From: Bacteroidota bacterium
GTDB taxonomy: Bacteria; Bacteroidota; Bacteroidia; Chitinophagales; LD1
DNA: 64,000 nucleotides
NCBI GenBank assembly: GCA_947479455.1
Contig: CANJZE010000018.1
Coordinates: 1-64,000, forward strand
Direction of reading: 5' to 3'
Part shown: positions 43,315-52,339 of the stretch, piece after piece
Position numbering within the stretch: position 1 is the first letter of the stretch
Layout: every line of letters begins with the position of its first letter
Position numbers and translations under genes: made by a program
The notes under the pieces: generated by a model
What the model was told of the DNA's origin: nothing
The model's database searches: none
Seen by the model: the letters and a program-made list of their open reading frames with translations, nothing else

Positions 43315-44055
43315 ATGATTTACTCTCTTATAAAATCGCGAAACAAAAAACAACTCGCTGTCCTCATCGACCCTGATAAGCAGAACGAAGAAAGTTTAGC
43401 GCAATTGGTTGACTTAGCCGAAAACGCCCGAACCGATTTCTTTTTTGTTGGCGGAAGTTTGCTCCTCGAAGACCGCTTCGAAAAAACTATCTCTTATATA
43501 AAGGAGCATTCAAAAATTCCTGTCATCATTTTTCCCGGCAACAATTATCAGGTAAGCACAAAGGCAGATGCGATTTTATTTTTGAGTTTGATTTCGGGGC
43601 GCAATGCGGAATACCTAATCGGTCAGCAAGTGATTGCCGCACCTCTTATTAAAGAAGCGAAGCTTGAAACAATTCCCACGGGATACCTGTTAATAGATGG
43701 CGGAAGAATTTCAACTACCTCTTACATCACCCAAACCGTTCCCATTCCAAACGACAAACCGGACATTGCTGTGGCTACTGCACTAGCAGGAGAAATGCTT
43801 GGCATGAAACTCATTTACCTCGAAGCCGGAAGCGGAGCAATAAATTCTGTAAGCGCAGAAATGATTGCAGCCGTGAAAAAAAATATTTCAGTTCCTTTAA
43901 TTGTTGGCGGAGGAATTCGCACAGGCGAACAAGCCGAAGAAATTTGCAAAGCCGGAGCCGATATAATTGTAGTGGGAAATATTTTGGAAAAAAAGCCCGA
44001 GTTGTTGATGGAGATTTCTTTAGCCGTTCATTCAGTTAACAAAGTAACGGAATGA
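43315..44055 (+). CDS. Geranylgeranylglyceryl phosphate synthase family protein
   Basis: 246 residues from the ATG at 43315; the longer frame to 43249 adds unconserved sequence. It is a TIM-barrel prenyltransferase that joins glycerol-1-phosphate to a polyprenyl diphosphate. Markers are AVLIDPDKQNEESL, FFVGGSLLL, FPGNNYQVS, YLEAGSGA and the phosphate-binding VGGGIRTGEQAEEI...ADIIVVGN. It belongs to the group found in Bacteroidota and archaea, suggesting that an ether-lipid precursor is made; the chain length is unknown. It overlaps rsgA by 4 bases. Confidence 0.9.
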   Translation: MIYSLIKSRNKKQLAVLIDPDKQNEESLAQLVDLAENARTDFFFVGGSLLLEDRFEKTISYIKEHSKIPVIIFPGNNYQVSTKADAILFLSLISGRNAEYLIGQQVIAAPLIKEAKLETIPTGYLLIDGGRISTTSYITQTVPIPNDKPDIAVATALAGEMLGMKLIYLEAGSGAINSVSAEMIAAVKKNISVPLIVGGGIRTGEQAEEICKAGADIIVVGNILEKKPELLMEISLAVHSVNKVTE

Positions 44056-45008
44056 AAGGAGTCGTTGTAAAATCTACGGGCAGCTGGTATGAAGTGAAAG
44101 CGGAGAATGGCGACATCCTCAAAGTTCGACTGAAAGGAATTTTCCGTTTAGAAGAAACCAAAGACACCAATCCGATTGCAGTTGGCGACCGAGTTTCTGT
44201 AAGTTCAGAAGATGCCAATAACAGTTGGGTGATTGATGAAATTGAAGAACGCGAAAATTATATCGTGCGCTCATCGCCAAAGCACAAAGGCGCGCGACAA
44301 ATTCTTGCCGCTAACATTGACCAGGCATTGTTGATAGTAACAATGGGAAATCCGAGAACTTCGACTGGGTTTATCGACCGATTTTTGCTGACGGCAGAAG
44401 CCTACCACATTCCCACCGTAATTATTTTTAATAAACAGGATTTGCTGGATGAGAAGGGAAAAAAGAAACAGGAATTTGTTTCGAAGATTTACGAGAGCAT
44501 AGGTTACAAAACGGTTTTTGTTTCTGCGTTAAGACAGTTGTCAGACGCTTCAAAAACGTCAGACAACTTAGCGCAAGTAAAAGCTTTAATGAAAAATAAA
44601 ACCTCGCTCATTGCGGGACATTCAGGCGTGGGCAAATCAACATTAATGAATGCTGTTCAACCGCATTTGCATTTGAGAACCGAAAAGATTTCGCGCATTA
44701 CCGGTAAGGGAATGCACACCACCACTTTTGCCGAAATGCACGAACTTGATTTTGGCGGAAGTGTAATTGATACACCCGGCATTCGCGAATTTGGCATTAT
44801 GGATTTTAAACCGGAGGAGATTTCGCACTATTATATGGAGATGCGCGAAGTGCTGAACAAATGCAAATTCAATAATTGTTTGCACGAGCATGAACCTGGT
44901 TGTGCTGTGAAGCAAGCGTATCAAGATGGAAAAATTTCGGAAGAACGCTTTTCGAATTACCTCAACATTATGCTGGAGTATAAGGGAAATTATAAGCATT
45001 GGGAGTAA
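44052..45008 (+). CDS. rsgA: Ribosome small subunit-dependent GTPase A
   Basis: 318 residues. An N-terminal OB fold is followed by a circularly permuted GTPase domain: G4 (FNKQDLL) comes before G1 (GHSGVGKST) and G3 (DTPGIREFG). The C-terminal zinc-binding segment has CKFNNCLHEHEPGC. It helps mature the 30S subunit. It starts at an ATGA overlap with the GGGP synthase gene. Confidence 0.96.
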   Translation: MKGVVVKSTGSWYEVKAENGDILKVRLKGIFRLEETKDTNPIAVGDRVSVSSEDANNSWVIDEIEERENYIVRSSPKHKGARQILAANIDQALLIVTMGNPRTSTGFIDRFLLTAEAYHIPTVIIFNKQDLLDEKGKKKQEFVSKIYESIGYKTVFVSALRQLSDASKTSDNLAQVKALMKNKTSLIAGHSGVGKSTLMNAVQPHLHLRTEKISRITGKGMHTTTFAEMHELDFGGSVIDTPGIREFGIMDFKPEEISHYYMEMREVLNKCKFNNCLHEHEPGCAVKQAYQDGKISEERFSNYLNIMLEYKGNYKHWE

Positions 45009-45089
45009 AAGCTCTTCACGCAAGCGAGATGAAACAAAAGGGGGCTTAAGACAACTACCAAATGGCTACGAGAAGGTGAGAAGTATGTA

Positions 45090-45257
45090 ATGGTACAATT
45101 CCTAAATTTTTTTGGTGTAATAACACAACAACAATATATTTTGGAGTTAGGTTTTGGCTACAACATGCTCTTGCAAAAGGCAGTTCAAATTTTTACAACG
45201 GTAGAAACCAAGAGGAAGGCGGAAAAACAAGCACCAAACGCAGTGAAGAATAAATGA
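45090..45257 (+). CDS. Doubtful small ORF in the rsgA-DUF5606 spacer
   Basis: This lies in the gene-free stretch 45009-45351. A 55-codon frame starts MVQFLNFFGVITQQQYILEL and ends in a Lys-rich tail before TGA at 45255. The open frame extends upstream to 45036 with KWLREGEKYV, which looks protein-like but has no start. It may be a gene remnant or chance. The stretch also holds a partial GGGGGCTTAAG similar to the right edge of the repeat after ligA. I see no convincing promoter or RNA gene here. Confidence 0.2.
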   Translation: MVQFLNFFGVITQQQYILELGFGYNMLLQKAVQIFTTVETKRKAEKQAPNAVKNK

Positions 45258-45351
45258 GCAGACTCCTGTTCTGTTTTTTTTGTTTTCTCGCCCCAAGAAC
45301 ACTGCAATACTTAACACTAAGTTTCTATTTTAGCACTCCTAAAAAATCAAT

Positions 45352-45894
45352 ATGGACTTATCAGAAATTACAGGAATAAGCGGCATGCCGGGCTTATTCA
45401 AAATTGTTGGCCACAGAGCCGATGGACTAATTCTTACTTCAATGGTAGATGACAAAACACAATTCGTTTCAGGTAGAACAAATCTGTTTTCGACACTGAA
45501 CGATATTACACTTTACACTACCGATGAACCGGCAACGCTCAAAGAAGTACTCGCCTCTATCAAAAAGAATGAAGCCGCAACGCCTGTTCCCGATGTAAAA
45601 AACGAAGCAGCCTTAAAAGCGTGGCTTGAAGTAGTATTGCCAACTTACGATAAAGAGAAAGTGCATGTAAGTGATATGAAAAAATTAGCAAAGTGGTACA
45701 CGCTACTCAATTCAAAAAATTTGATTGAAGAATTAACTGCCGAAAAAACGGTAACTGAAGAAGGTAAAGAGGAGCTCTCAGCCGATGCGAAAAAGGAAAA
45801 CAAGCCTAAGGTAACTAAGACCGACCATTCGACTAAGGCGCATACCAAACCCGCCCCGGTAAAAAAGATTACCACACCGCGTAAAGCATCTTAG
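45352..45894 (+). CDS. DUF5606 family protein
   Basis: 180 residues. The N-terminal ~125 residues start MDLSEITGISGMPGLFKIVG, with ITLYTTDEPATLKEVL and LKAWLEVVLPTYDKEKVHVS, fitting the DUF5606 domain of Bacteroidota. A low-complexity Lys/Thr/Pro-rich tail (residues ~145-180) follows and is probably disordered, with nucleic-acid-binding character. No function is established. It is followed after 4 bases by the M3 peptidase gene. Confidence 0.75.
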   Translation: MDLSEITGISGMPGLFKIVGHRADGLILTSMVDDKTQFVSGRTNLFSTLNDITLYTTDEPATLKEVLASIKKNEAATPVPDVKNEAALKAWLEVVLPTYDKEKVHVSDMKKLAKWYTLLNSKNLIEELTAEKTVTEEGKEELSADAKKENKPKVTKTDHSTKAHTKPAPVKKITTPRKAS

Positions 45895-45898
45895 TACC

Positions 45899-47626
45899 AT
45901 GGGTGATGTGGCTGCAATAGAAATTCCGAAAAGGAAAAAAAGAATTTTTTTGACCGAAGATTTTGAACCTAGTTCATGGGAGGTTACAGAGCCCTACTAC
46001 CACAATTTACAAAATCGCGAAATAAATTCCGTTGCTGATTTGCGCCAATGGCTTCGCGATAGTAGTGAGTTAGATGGTGCTTTAAGCGAGCACGGTCGTT
46101 GGATATATGTGCGTACCACCATTGACACTTCCGATGAAAAAGCAAAAGCAGATTTAATTAATCTTTACTCCAATGTTTATCCAAAAATGTCGGTGGCTGA
46201 CCAACAACTAAAAGAGAAATTTGTTGACTGCCCCTTTGTAGAAGACTTGGACCCAGATTTGTTTTTCACTACAATTCGCAGAATAAAAAAATCGGTAGCT
46301 TTATTCAGAGAAGAAAATATTCCCCTTAACACTGAGATGCAAGTTAAGCAAAATGGTTACGACCAACTAATGGGTGCGCAGAGCATTCATTATAAGGGAA
46401 ACGAACTAACCATAAAGCAAGCAGAAAATTTTATGCGTAGCACTAATCGTGCAGAACGCGAAGAAGTTTTCAAATTAATTACAGAAAGAAAATTGCAGGA
46501 TGCCGATAAGCTCGATGATTTGCTAAGCGATTTAATTCGCCTTCGTCATCAAATTGCATTGAATGCCGGATTCAAAAATTATATCGAATTCCGTTTTGCT
46601 GAGCTAGGAAGATTTGATTACACACCGGCAGACTGTATTCAGTTTCATGAATCGGTAGAAGAACTGATTATGCCTTTGGTAAATCAACTTTCAGAAGAGC
46701 GCAAAAAATTATTGGGTTACGATTCGCTAAAATTATGGGATAAAGAAGTTGACACCAGCGGCAAGCCAGCGTTGAAACCTTGCAACAATACCGATGATCT
46801 CATTCAAAAAACGATTGACTGCTTCAATGAGCTTGACCCATATTTTGGTGAGCGCATTGAAATTATGAAGCAGATGAAATATTTGGACATCGATTCGCGG
46901 ATGCACAAGAGCAATGGCGGATACAATATGGGCATGGATGAAATTGGAGTCCCTTTTATTTTTATGAATTCGACTGAGTCAGAGCAAGACTTAATAATTA
47001 TGGTACACGAAGGTGGTCATGCAGTGCATACTTTTTTGACACACGATTTAGAATTGCAGGCCTTTAAATCTACCACATCTGAAGTGGCCGAAGTAGCTTC
47101 TATGGGAATGGAGTTGATGACCATGCAGCACTGGGATATCTTTTATACCAATGCCGATGATTTAAAACGCGCACGCAAAAATCATTTGCAATATATTTTA
47201 GGGGTGCTTTCAAAAACATGTTTGGGCGATGCATTTCAATTTTGGTTATACAACAACCCAATGCATACAAAAGAGGAAAGAAGAGTAAAATGGTTTGAGC
47301 TGGTAAAAAAATTTACCGCTAAGAATGTTGACTGGACCGGCTCAGAAGATTTTCAGCAAACGAGCTATCAAAATATTTTGCATTTCTATGTGGTGCCGTT
47401 CTACTATATCGAATATGCCTTTGCAGAACTTGGCGCTATTTCCTTATGGCGTTCGTTTATCAATGACCGAAAAACCGCTATTGAAAATTATAAAAAAGCA
47501 CTTCAATTGGGATACACCAAATCAATTCCTGTTTTTTACGAAACACTTGGAGCCAGATTCGATTTCTCGAAACCGTACATTGCAGAACTCACTTCATTTT
47601 TGCAGAAACAAATAGCGGCTTTGTAG
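45899..47626 (+). CDS. M3 family oligoendopeptidase
   Basis: 575 residues. The zinc-binding HEGGH (His370-His374) lies in IIMVHEGGHAVHTF, and the downstream Glu ligand is in TTSEVAEVASMGMEL. The N-terminal helical domain with RGRSTNRAERE-like sequence and the C-terminal FYTNADDLKRARKNHLQY fit oligoendopeptidase F relatives. No signal peptide is seen, so it is cytoplasmic and degrades oligopeptides. It is convergent with an oligopeptide ABC transporter operon, a functionally plausible neighbour. Confidence 0.9.
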   Translation: MGDVAAIEIPKRKKRIFLTEDFEPSSWEVTEPYYHNLQNREINSVADLRQWLRDSSELDGALSEHGRWIYVRTTIDTSDEKAKADLINLYSNVYPKMSVADQQLKEKFVDCPFVEDLDPDLFFTTIRRIKKSVALFREENIPLNTEMQVKQNGYDQLMGAQSIHYKGNELTIKQAENFMRSTNRAEREEVFKLITERKLQDADKLDDLLSDLIRLRHQIALNAGFKNYIEFRFAELGRFDYTPADCIQFHESVEELIMPLVNQLSEERKKLLGYDSLKLWDKEVDTSGKPALKPCNNTDDLIQKTIDCFNELDPYFGERIEIMKQMKYLDIDSRMHKSNGGYNMGMDEIGVPFIFMNSTESEQDLIIMVHEGGHAVHTFLTHDLELQAFKSTTSEVAEVASMGMELMTMQHWDIFYTNADDLKRARKNHLQYILGVLSKTCLGDAFQFWLYNNPMHTKEERRVKWFELVKKFTAKNVDWTGSEDFQQTSYQNILHFYVVPFYYIEYAFAELGAISLWRSFINDRKTAIENYKKALQLGYTKSIPVFYETLGARFDFSKPYIAELTSFLQKQIAAL

Positions 47627-47645
47627 AAAAGTTGTTGTTGAGGTT

Positions 47646-48944
47646 TTATTGTTTCAACCTTGGGTCCATGGCATCGGTTAAACCGTCACCAATTAAGTTG
47701 AAGGTAGTAACCGTAATAAAAATGGCGAAGCCGGGGAAAATTGCCAGCCACCAGGCTTGTGGTATTTGACGCGCGTAAGAGAGAAGTTGTCCCCAGGTAA
47801 CGGTATCAGCAGGACCTAACCCAAGAAACGATAAAGTAGATTCGGTAAGAATGGCTCCCGCAATGCCAAACGCAATAGATATAAGCACCGGAGAAAGCGC
47901 ATTAGGTATGGCGTGTCGGAAAAGAATGTGAGCATTTGAAAAACCTAATGAGTTTGCTGCTTCAATATATTCAAGGTTGCGCACCTTTAACAACTCGGCA
48001 CGAATAAAACGTGCTATGCCGGTCCAGCCGGTTAAACCAATTATACCCATGATGACATATAAATTTGGTTTGCGCACAATAGAAATGATAAGAAGAATTA
48101 GAAAGAGCGTTGGAATAGAATTTAGCACTTCAATTACCCGCATAATAATTAAGTCGAACGGTACCGCCACCTGTTTGCCAAGGAAAGGAATTTTTTTGAG
48201 CACTATCACCAATAAATTTCCAGCTACCATTACAGCAGTGAAAATCAGGATGCTGATACCGAGTTGGATAAAACCTTCGCCTAAACCTCTACCCAGCGCA
48301 TCGGTAATATCGTAGGAGCGCGCCCCGAAGGAATAGAAGAAAGCAAAAAACAGAAACAGCAAATTGCCCCACAAGCGCACCCGCGAAACCTGAAAATTTT
48401 CATCGCCATAAAAACCAGCGAGCGAGCCGAGCAAAATTCCAATAATAGAAGCAATGAGCATGGAGACAATACCAACGGTCATGGCAATTTTAGTTCCATG
48501 TATCATACCTGAAAGTACATCTCTTCCTAATTCATCGGTGCCAAACCAGTGTTTCCATCTTGCAGAAGGAACATCCTGCGTATCAAAAGGACCTACCGAA
48601 TGAATGCATTTATCATCTTGGTTCATGGGTAAATAAGGCACGGGTGCAAAAACCACCATTTCGTATGGCAGGTTCTTCCAATCAACATTTTGAAATTGCG
48701 GTTGAAATTGCCCGATACCAAAACCAACGGCAATATCTTTCAAAACAGGAAAAAATGTTTCGCCTTTATATTTACAAACGAGCGGTTTTTCATTAGCAAG
48801 AAACGGAGCAAATACAGCAACAATAGCAAGCACAATAACAATGTACAGCGAAAAAACAGCCGTTTTCTTTTTACGAAACTGCTTGTTTACAAAAGCCCAA
48901 TAGCCCTGTTCGTTCTTCGCCTTTATTTTTGTCGCTTCAGCCAT
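47646..48944 (-). CDS. Oligopeptide/dipeptide ABC transporter permease, DppC-like
   Basis: 432 residues, longer than the ~300 usual for DppC/OppC. N-terminal TM1 (~residues 29-51) is followed by a ~90-residue extracytoplasmic insert, the permease start (GTDELGRDVLSGMIHGTKIAM), and an extra hydrophobic insert (~185-255). The EAA loop that contacts the ATPase is intact (YIEAANSLGFSNAHILFRH). It abuts the DppB-like gene with no gap. The ATP-binding subunits are not nearby. Confidence 0.88.
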   Translation of the reverse strand: MAEATKIKAKNEQGYWAFVNKQFRKKKTAVFSLYIVIVLAIVAVFAPFLANEKPLVCKYKGETFFPVLKDIAVGFGIGQFQPQFQNVDWKNLPYEMVVFAPVPYLPMNQDDKCIHSVGPFDTQDVPSARWKHWFGTDELGRDVLSGMIHGTKIAMTVGIVSMLIASIIGILLGSLAGFYGDENFQVSRVRLWGNLLFLFFAFFYSFGARSYDITDALGRGLGEGFIQLGISILIFTAVMVAGNLLVIVLKKIPFLGKQVAVPFDLIIMRVIEVLNSIPTLFLILLIISIVRKPNLYVIMGIIGLTGWTGIARFIRAELLKVRNLEYIEAANSLGFSNAHILFRHAIPNALSPVLISIAFGIAGAILTESTLSFLGLGPADTVTWGQLLSYARQIPQAWWLAIFPGFAIFITVTTFNLIGDGLTDAMDPRLKQ

Positions 48945-50492
48945 TTATTTTTTTGAATAAGAAATTCTCGGGTCAACTACTGCATATAAAATATCAGAAA
49001 TCAGGTATCCAACTAAGGTCAGAATTGCTGCAAACATAGTGTTGGTCAAAATCATTGGATAATCTTTTTGAATTACCGCTGCATAAGTAATTTGTCCCAA
49101 GCCCGGAATGGTGAACAGGAATTCAAGAATGATTGAGCCGCCAATCAATGCAGGAAAGAACGATGCAAAAATGGTAATGATAGGCAACAACGAATTTCTG
49201 AAGGCGTGTTTCCAAATCACTTTGTTCTCTGGCAATCCTTTTGCACGGGCAGTGCGGATGTAATCTTGCCCAAGCACGGTTAGCATGGAGCCGCGCATTT
49301 GACGAGATAAGTACGCAAAACTTGCATAGGATGCAATGATTAACGGCAACGATAAGTGATACGCCAAGTCGCCTAACTTGTAGAAGAAGCCATCATCCCA
49401 GGTGGCATCACCCAAACCGAATGGCGGGAAAATTTCTATGTAATCGGGACTGCACAAAAAGAAAATTGCCATCGTTCCAATCCAGAAAACAGGAAGCGAA
49501 TAGGTGAGAAATAAACCAACTGTAACACTTGAATCGTAAGCGGAACCTTTACGCACCGCCAATGAAATTCCTAGCGGAATTGAAATAAGGTACTCGATAA
49601 TAATGACTAAGAAACTGATGAGCATGGTAATCCAAAGTCCGTCCCATATCACACTCTTCACAGGACGTTTAGTAAAAAATGAAATACCGTAATCGCCTCT
49701 TATAAATCCTTTGCCTAAGGTAGGGTCAGTTTCTGTTCCAAACCATTTTGCTTCACCAAATAACCAACGGTGATATTGATTGTGTGTACCGCTCCACTGC
49801 ACCAGCGGAACATATCTTTTCCACGGAGTGGCATCACTTTTCATTTTGATGTAAGCTTCTTCCGTAGCTTCGGCATGTGCTTTTACTTCCGTAAGATTAG
49901 CGGCACTGTTTGATTGTGTTTTTAAATCTGCAAGCAGTGGCGACAACACATTGTCTTCGTGATGAATAAAAATTTTAGCGACAGTATTTCTCAATTCAAT
50001 CAGTGTATCGGCATTGGTAGAATCTTTTTTGGTTGATATAACTGCTATGTCCAATGCCTTCAACTGATGATAGTAGTTTTCAATTTGTGCCCAGTTACCA
50101 TATTGATAAGTTAAGCGGTCGAGCATCTCACGATGGTTCTTAATAGGAATACGAAGCAGTGTATCGCTTACTGCCAAATTAGTAGGAGCAAAATAAAATA
50201 TGGGCAAGTCCAATCCGAGTTTATGACGCAGGTCAACGTATGATCGCTCTGTGGCTAAGCGATTTGCAGCTTGTCCTTCACCACTCGTTCTGTTCAGCAT
50301 GGTTTCGGCAGGGTCACCCGGTGCAGCAGAGATTAAAATGAACGTAAGCAACGAAATGATGAAAAGTGTGGGAATGAAAATCAAAACCCGTTTCAAAATA
50401 TATCCAAACAGAGGAAACGATAAGCTGGCGAAGAAAAATTTCTTGCCCGCTTCTGTTTTACCCGCTTCTGTTTTTACTTCTACTGGTTTCAT
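48945..50492 (-). CDS. Oligopeptide/dipeptide ABC transporter permease, DppB-like
   Basis: 515 residues, versus ~310-340 normally. After TM1 (ILKRVLIFIPTLFIISLLTF) comes a ~200-residue region (residues ~60-270) with two helical, charged parts not seen in classic DppB. Then GDYGISFFTKRPV and the usual TM core follow. The EAA-type loop RTARAKGLPENKVIWKHAFR is present. It pairs with the DppC-like gene next to it and the lipoprotein upstream. Confidence 0.88.
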   Translation of the reverse strand: MKPVEVKTEAGKTEAGKKFFFASLSFPLFGYILKRVLIFIPTLFIISLLTFILISAAPGDPAETMLNRTSGEGQAANRLATERSYVDLRHKLGLDLPIFYFAPTNLAVSDTLLRIPIKNHREMLDRLTYQYGNWAQIENYYHQLKALDIAVISTKKDSTNADTLIELRNTVAKIFIHHEDNVLSPLLADLKTQSNSAANLTEVKAHAEATEEAYIKMKSDATPWKRYVPLVQWSGTHNQYHRWLFGEAKWFGTETDPTLGKGFIRGDYGISFFTKRPVKSVIWDGLWITMLISFLVIIIEYLISIPLGISLAVRKGSAYDSSVTVGLFLTYSLPVFWIGTMAIFFLCSPDYIEIFPPFGLGDATWDDGFFYKLGDLAYHLSLPLIIASYASFAYLSRQMRGSMLTVLGQDYIRTARAKGLPENKVIWKHAFRNSLLPIITIFASFFPALIGGSIILEFLFTIPGLGQITYAAVIQKDYPMILTNTMFAAILTLVGYLISDILYAVVDPRISYSKK

Positions 50493-50509
50493 TAATGTTT
50501 ACTGGGGTT

Positions 50510-52249
50510 TTATTGAGCTAGTTGGAAAGCCGCCTCATTAAATCCCGGACGAACAATAAATGTTTGAATATTGGTAAACCGTTTGCTGATTGCAATTTTT
50601 TCTTTCGGACTCCAAATGAAAATGTAAGGTACATCATTATGCACCTTCACTTGAAACTTTCTGTATAAATCGTTGCGTTTGTCTTCGTTTAATTCACCCC
50701 GTATTTCTTCAATCAACAGATCACTTTCTGCGTTGCCAAAATAAACGTAGTTGCTTCCACCGTTGATAGATTCGGTATGCCATATCTGTTTTGGATCATC
50801 GGGATTTGGAGAACCAATCCAAGCTCCATAAAACATTTCGAAATCATGCTTTTTCTGGTTCTCGATATAAATGCTCCACTCTTGAGGTACAACATCTACA
50901 TTGATTCCCACTTGTCGGCAGGCTTCCTTAAAAATTAAAGCAGCATCTCTGCGCGTGTCGTTCCCTGCGTTGTAGGTAAACGTAATGTCGAACTTAGTTT
51001 GTTGTCCATTAATTTTTTTGTCGAGTGTGCCATCGCCATTGGTGTCTTTCCAACCGGCATCAGATAAAAGTTTTTTTGCTTTTTCAATACTGAAATCGTA
51101 AGGTGTAATCGTGTCGTTAAAGGCGCCTTTTTTATAAGGATTTACCGGACCGTTCACCCGCTGACCCAAGTTATAACCAATTACCTTGATGATTTTTTCT
51201 ACATCGGTCAAGTGCGCAAGTGCTTCGCGGGTGCGCACATCTTCAAACTTAGGATTACGCATGTTGATACCGAAATAAGTATATGCCATACTAAGCGGGG
51301 TAGCCAGTTGAAAATTTTCTTTCACCGAATCGCTGGTAAGCAATTGCTCTACGTAATCTTTGCTTTTAATACCATACATTACATCCAATCTTTTTCCTTT
51401 TAATGCAGTAAGAGCAGCCGTTTGGTCTTTAATAGTGGTGTAAACCAGTTTGTCTGGGAACGCCTGAAAGGAGTATTCAGCATTGTATTTTTCGCCCCAC
51501 CAGTTTTTCTTTTTCACCAAAACAATTTTTTGTCCGGTTACCCACTCGCCAAACTCATAGGGCCCTGAACCAACGATGAATCCTTTTTCGCGTTGATATT
51601 TTTCGCTGTTATATTCCGTAGCAAACTCCTTCATAATAGGGCTTTGCTCCACTTCCGCAAACTTGGTATTGATATCGTTAATACTGAAACTATCCATGAG
51701 ATGTTTAGGGTCATAGATGTATTGTGGCATCACAAAAAATTCACCACAAGTGTATTTGGCAAGAATGTATTTCTTGTTGCAAACGATGGTAATCTTACGC
51801 GGATTATCAGGATAGGTAATCATGTCGCTTATCAATTCGAAGTAAGGACGAAACTGTTCGTTGCTGATCACCGGAGCACGATATAATTTCATAGAGAAGA
51901 TCACATCTTTTGCAAGAATAGGGTCCCCGTTATCCCACTTTGCATCTTCGCGAATTTCACAAGTGTATTTCAAAATATTCGTTGTCGAATCATATTCTTC
52001 AACGGGCAACTCTTTCGCCAAAATTGGTTCGAGTTTTAAATTAGTTGGATTGGTTCCCCATAAAGCCTGAAACATTTGTGCGAGGTAGTAACCTGCATCG
52101 GCACTTTGATAGTTGGTTGGGTTCAACATATCGGTATCACTCAACTCGTGAATGATAACTTCATTCTTCGCTTTTTTCTTTCCGCAACCATATAAAACAA
52201 GCGCGGCTATAAAAAGCACAAAAAATCTTTTGCTAAGTAAATGTTTCAT
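50510..52249 (-). CDS. Peptide ABC transporter substrate-binding lipoprotein (SBP family 5)
   Basis: 579 residues. The lipoprotein signal has the lipobox LYGC with Cys22. The family 5 solute-binding fold is shown by the domain starting NEVIIHELSDTDMLNP, then REDAKWDNGDPILAKDVIFS, YFGINMRNPKFEDVRTREAL and KKLLSDAGWKDTNGDGTLDK. It binds oligopeptides (or similar solutes) for the two permeases encoded downstream, the same operon with an 17-base gap. A full promoter lies 40 bases upstream. Confidence 0.93.
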   Translation of the reverse strand: MKHLLSKRFFVLFIAALVLYGCGKKKAKNEVIIHELSDTDMLNPTNYQSADAGYYLAQMFQALWGTNPTNLKLEPILAKELPVEEYDSTTNILKYTCEIREDAKWDNGDPILAKDVIFSMKLYRAPVISNEQFRPYFELISDMITYPDNPRKITIVCNKKYILAKYTCGEFFVMPQYIYDPKHLMDSFSINDINTKFAEVEQSPIMKEFATEYNSEKYQREKGFIVGSGPYEFGEWVTGQKIVLVKKKNWWGEKYNAEYSFQAFPDKLVYTTIKDQTAALTALKGKRLDVMYGIKSKDYVEQLLTSDSVKENFQLATPLSMAYTYFGINMRNPKFEDVRTREALAHLTDVEKIIKVIGYNLGQRVNGPVNPYKKGAFNDTITPYDFSIEKAKKLLSDAGWKDTNGDGTLDKKINGQQTKFDITFTYNAGNDTRRDAALIFKEACRQVGINVDVVPQEWSIYIENQKKHDFEMFYGAWIGSPNPDDPKQIWHTESINGGSNYVYFGNAESDLLIEEIRGELNEDKRNDLYRKFQVKVHNDVPYIFIWSPKEKIAISKRFTNIQTFIVRPGFNEAAFQLAQ

Positions 52250-52288
52250 TGCTCTACTGATTTTTATTAGTGATTATTTTGAGGTGGG

Positions 52289-52318
52289 CAAACCTACACG
52301 AATTCCCATAAAATCAAA
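52289..52318 (-). promoter_or_regulatory. Bacteroidota-type promoter of the peptide transporter operon
   Basis: On the minus strand TTTG (52318-52315) is followed after 18 bases by TAGGTTTG (52296-52289), a full match to the -33/-7 consensus. It lies upstream of the substrate-binding lipoprotein gene and within the spacer shared with the divergent epimerase gene. Confidence 0.65.
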
Positions 52319-52339
52319 GCATTTGATTCGTGCCAGAAA

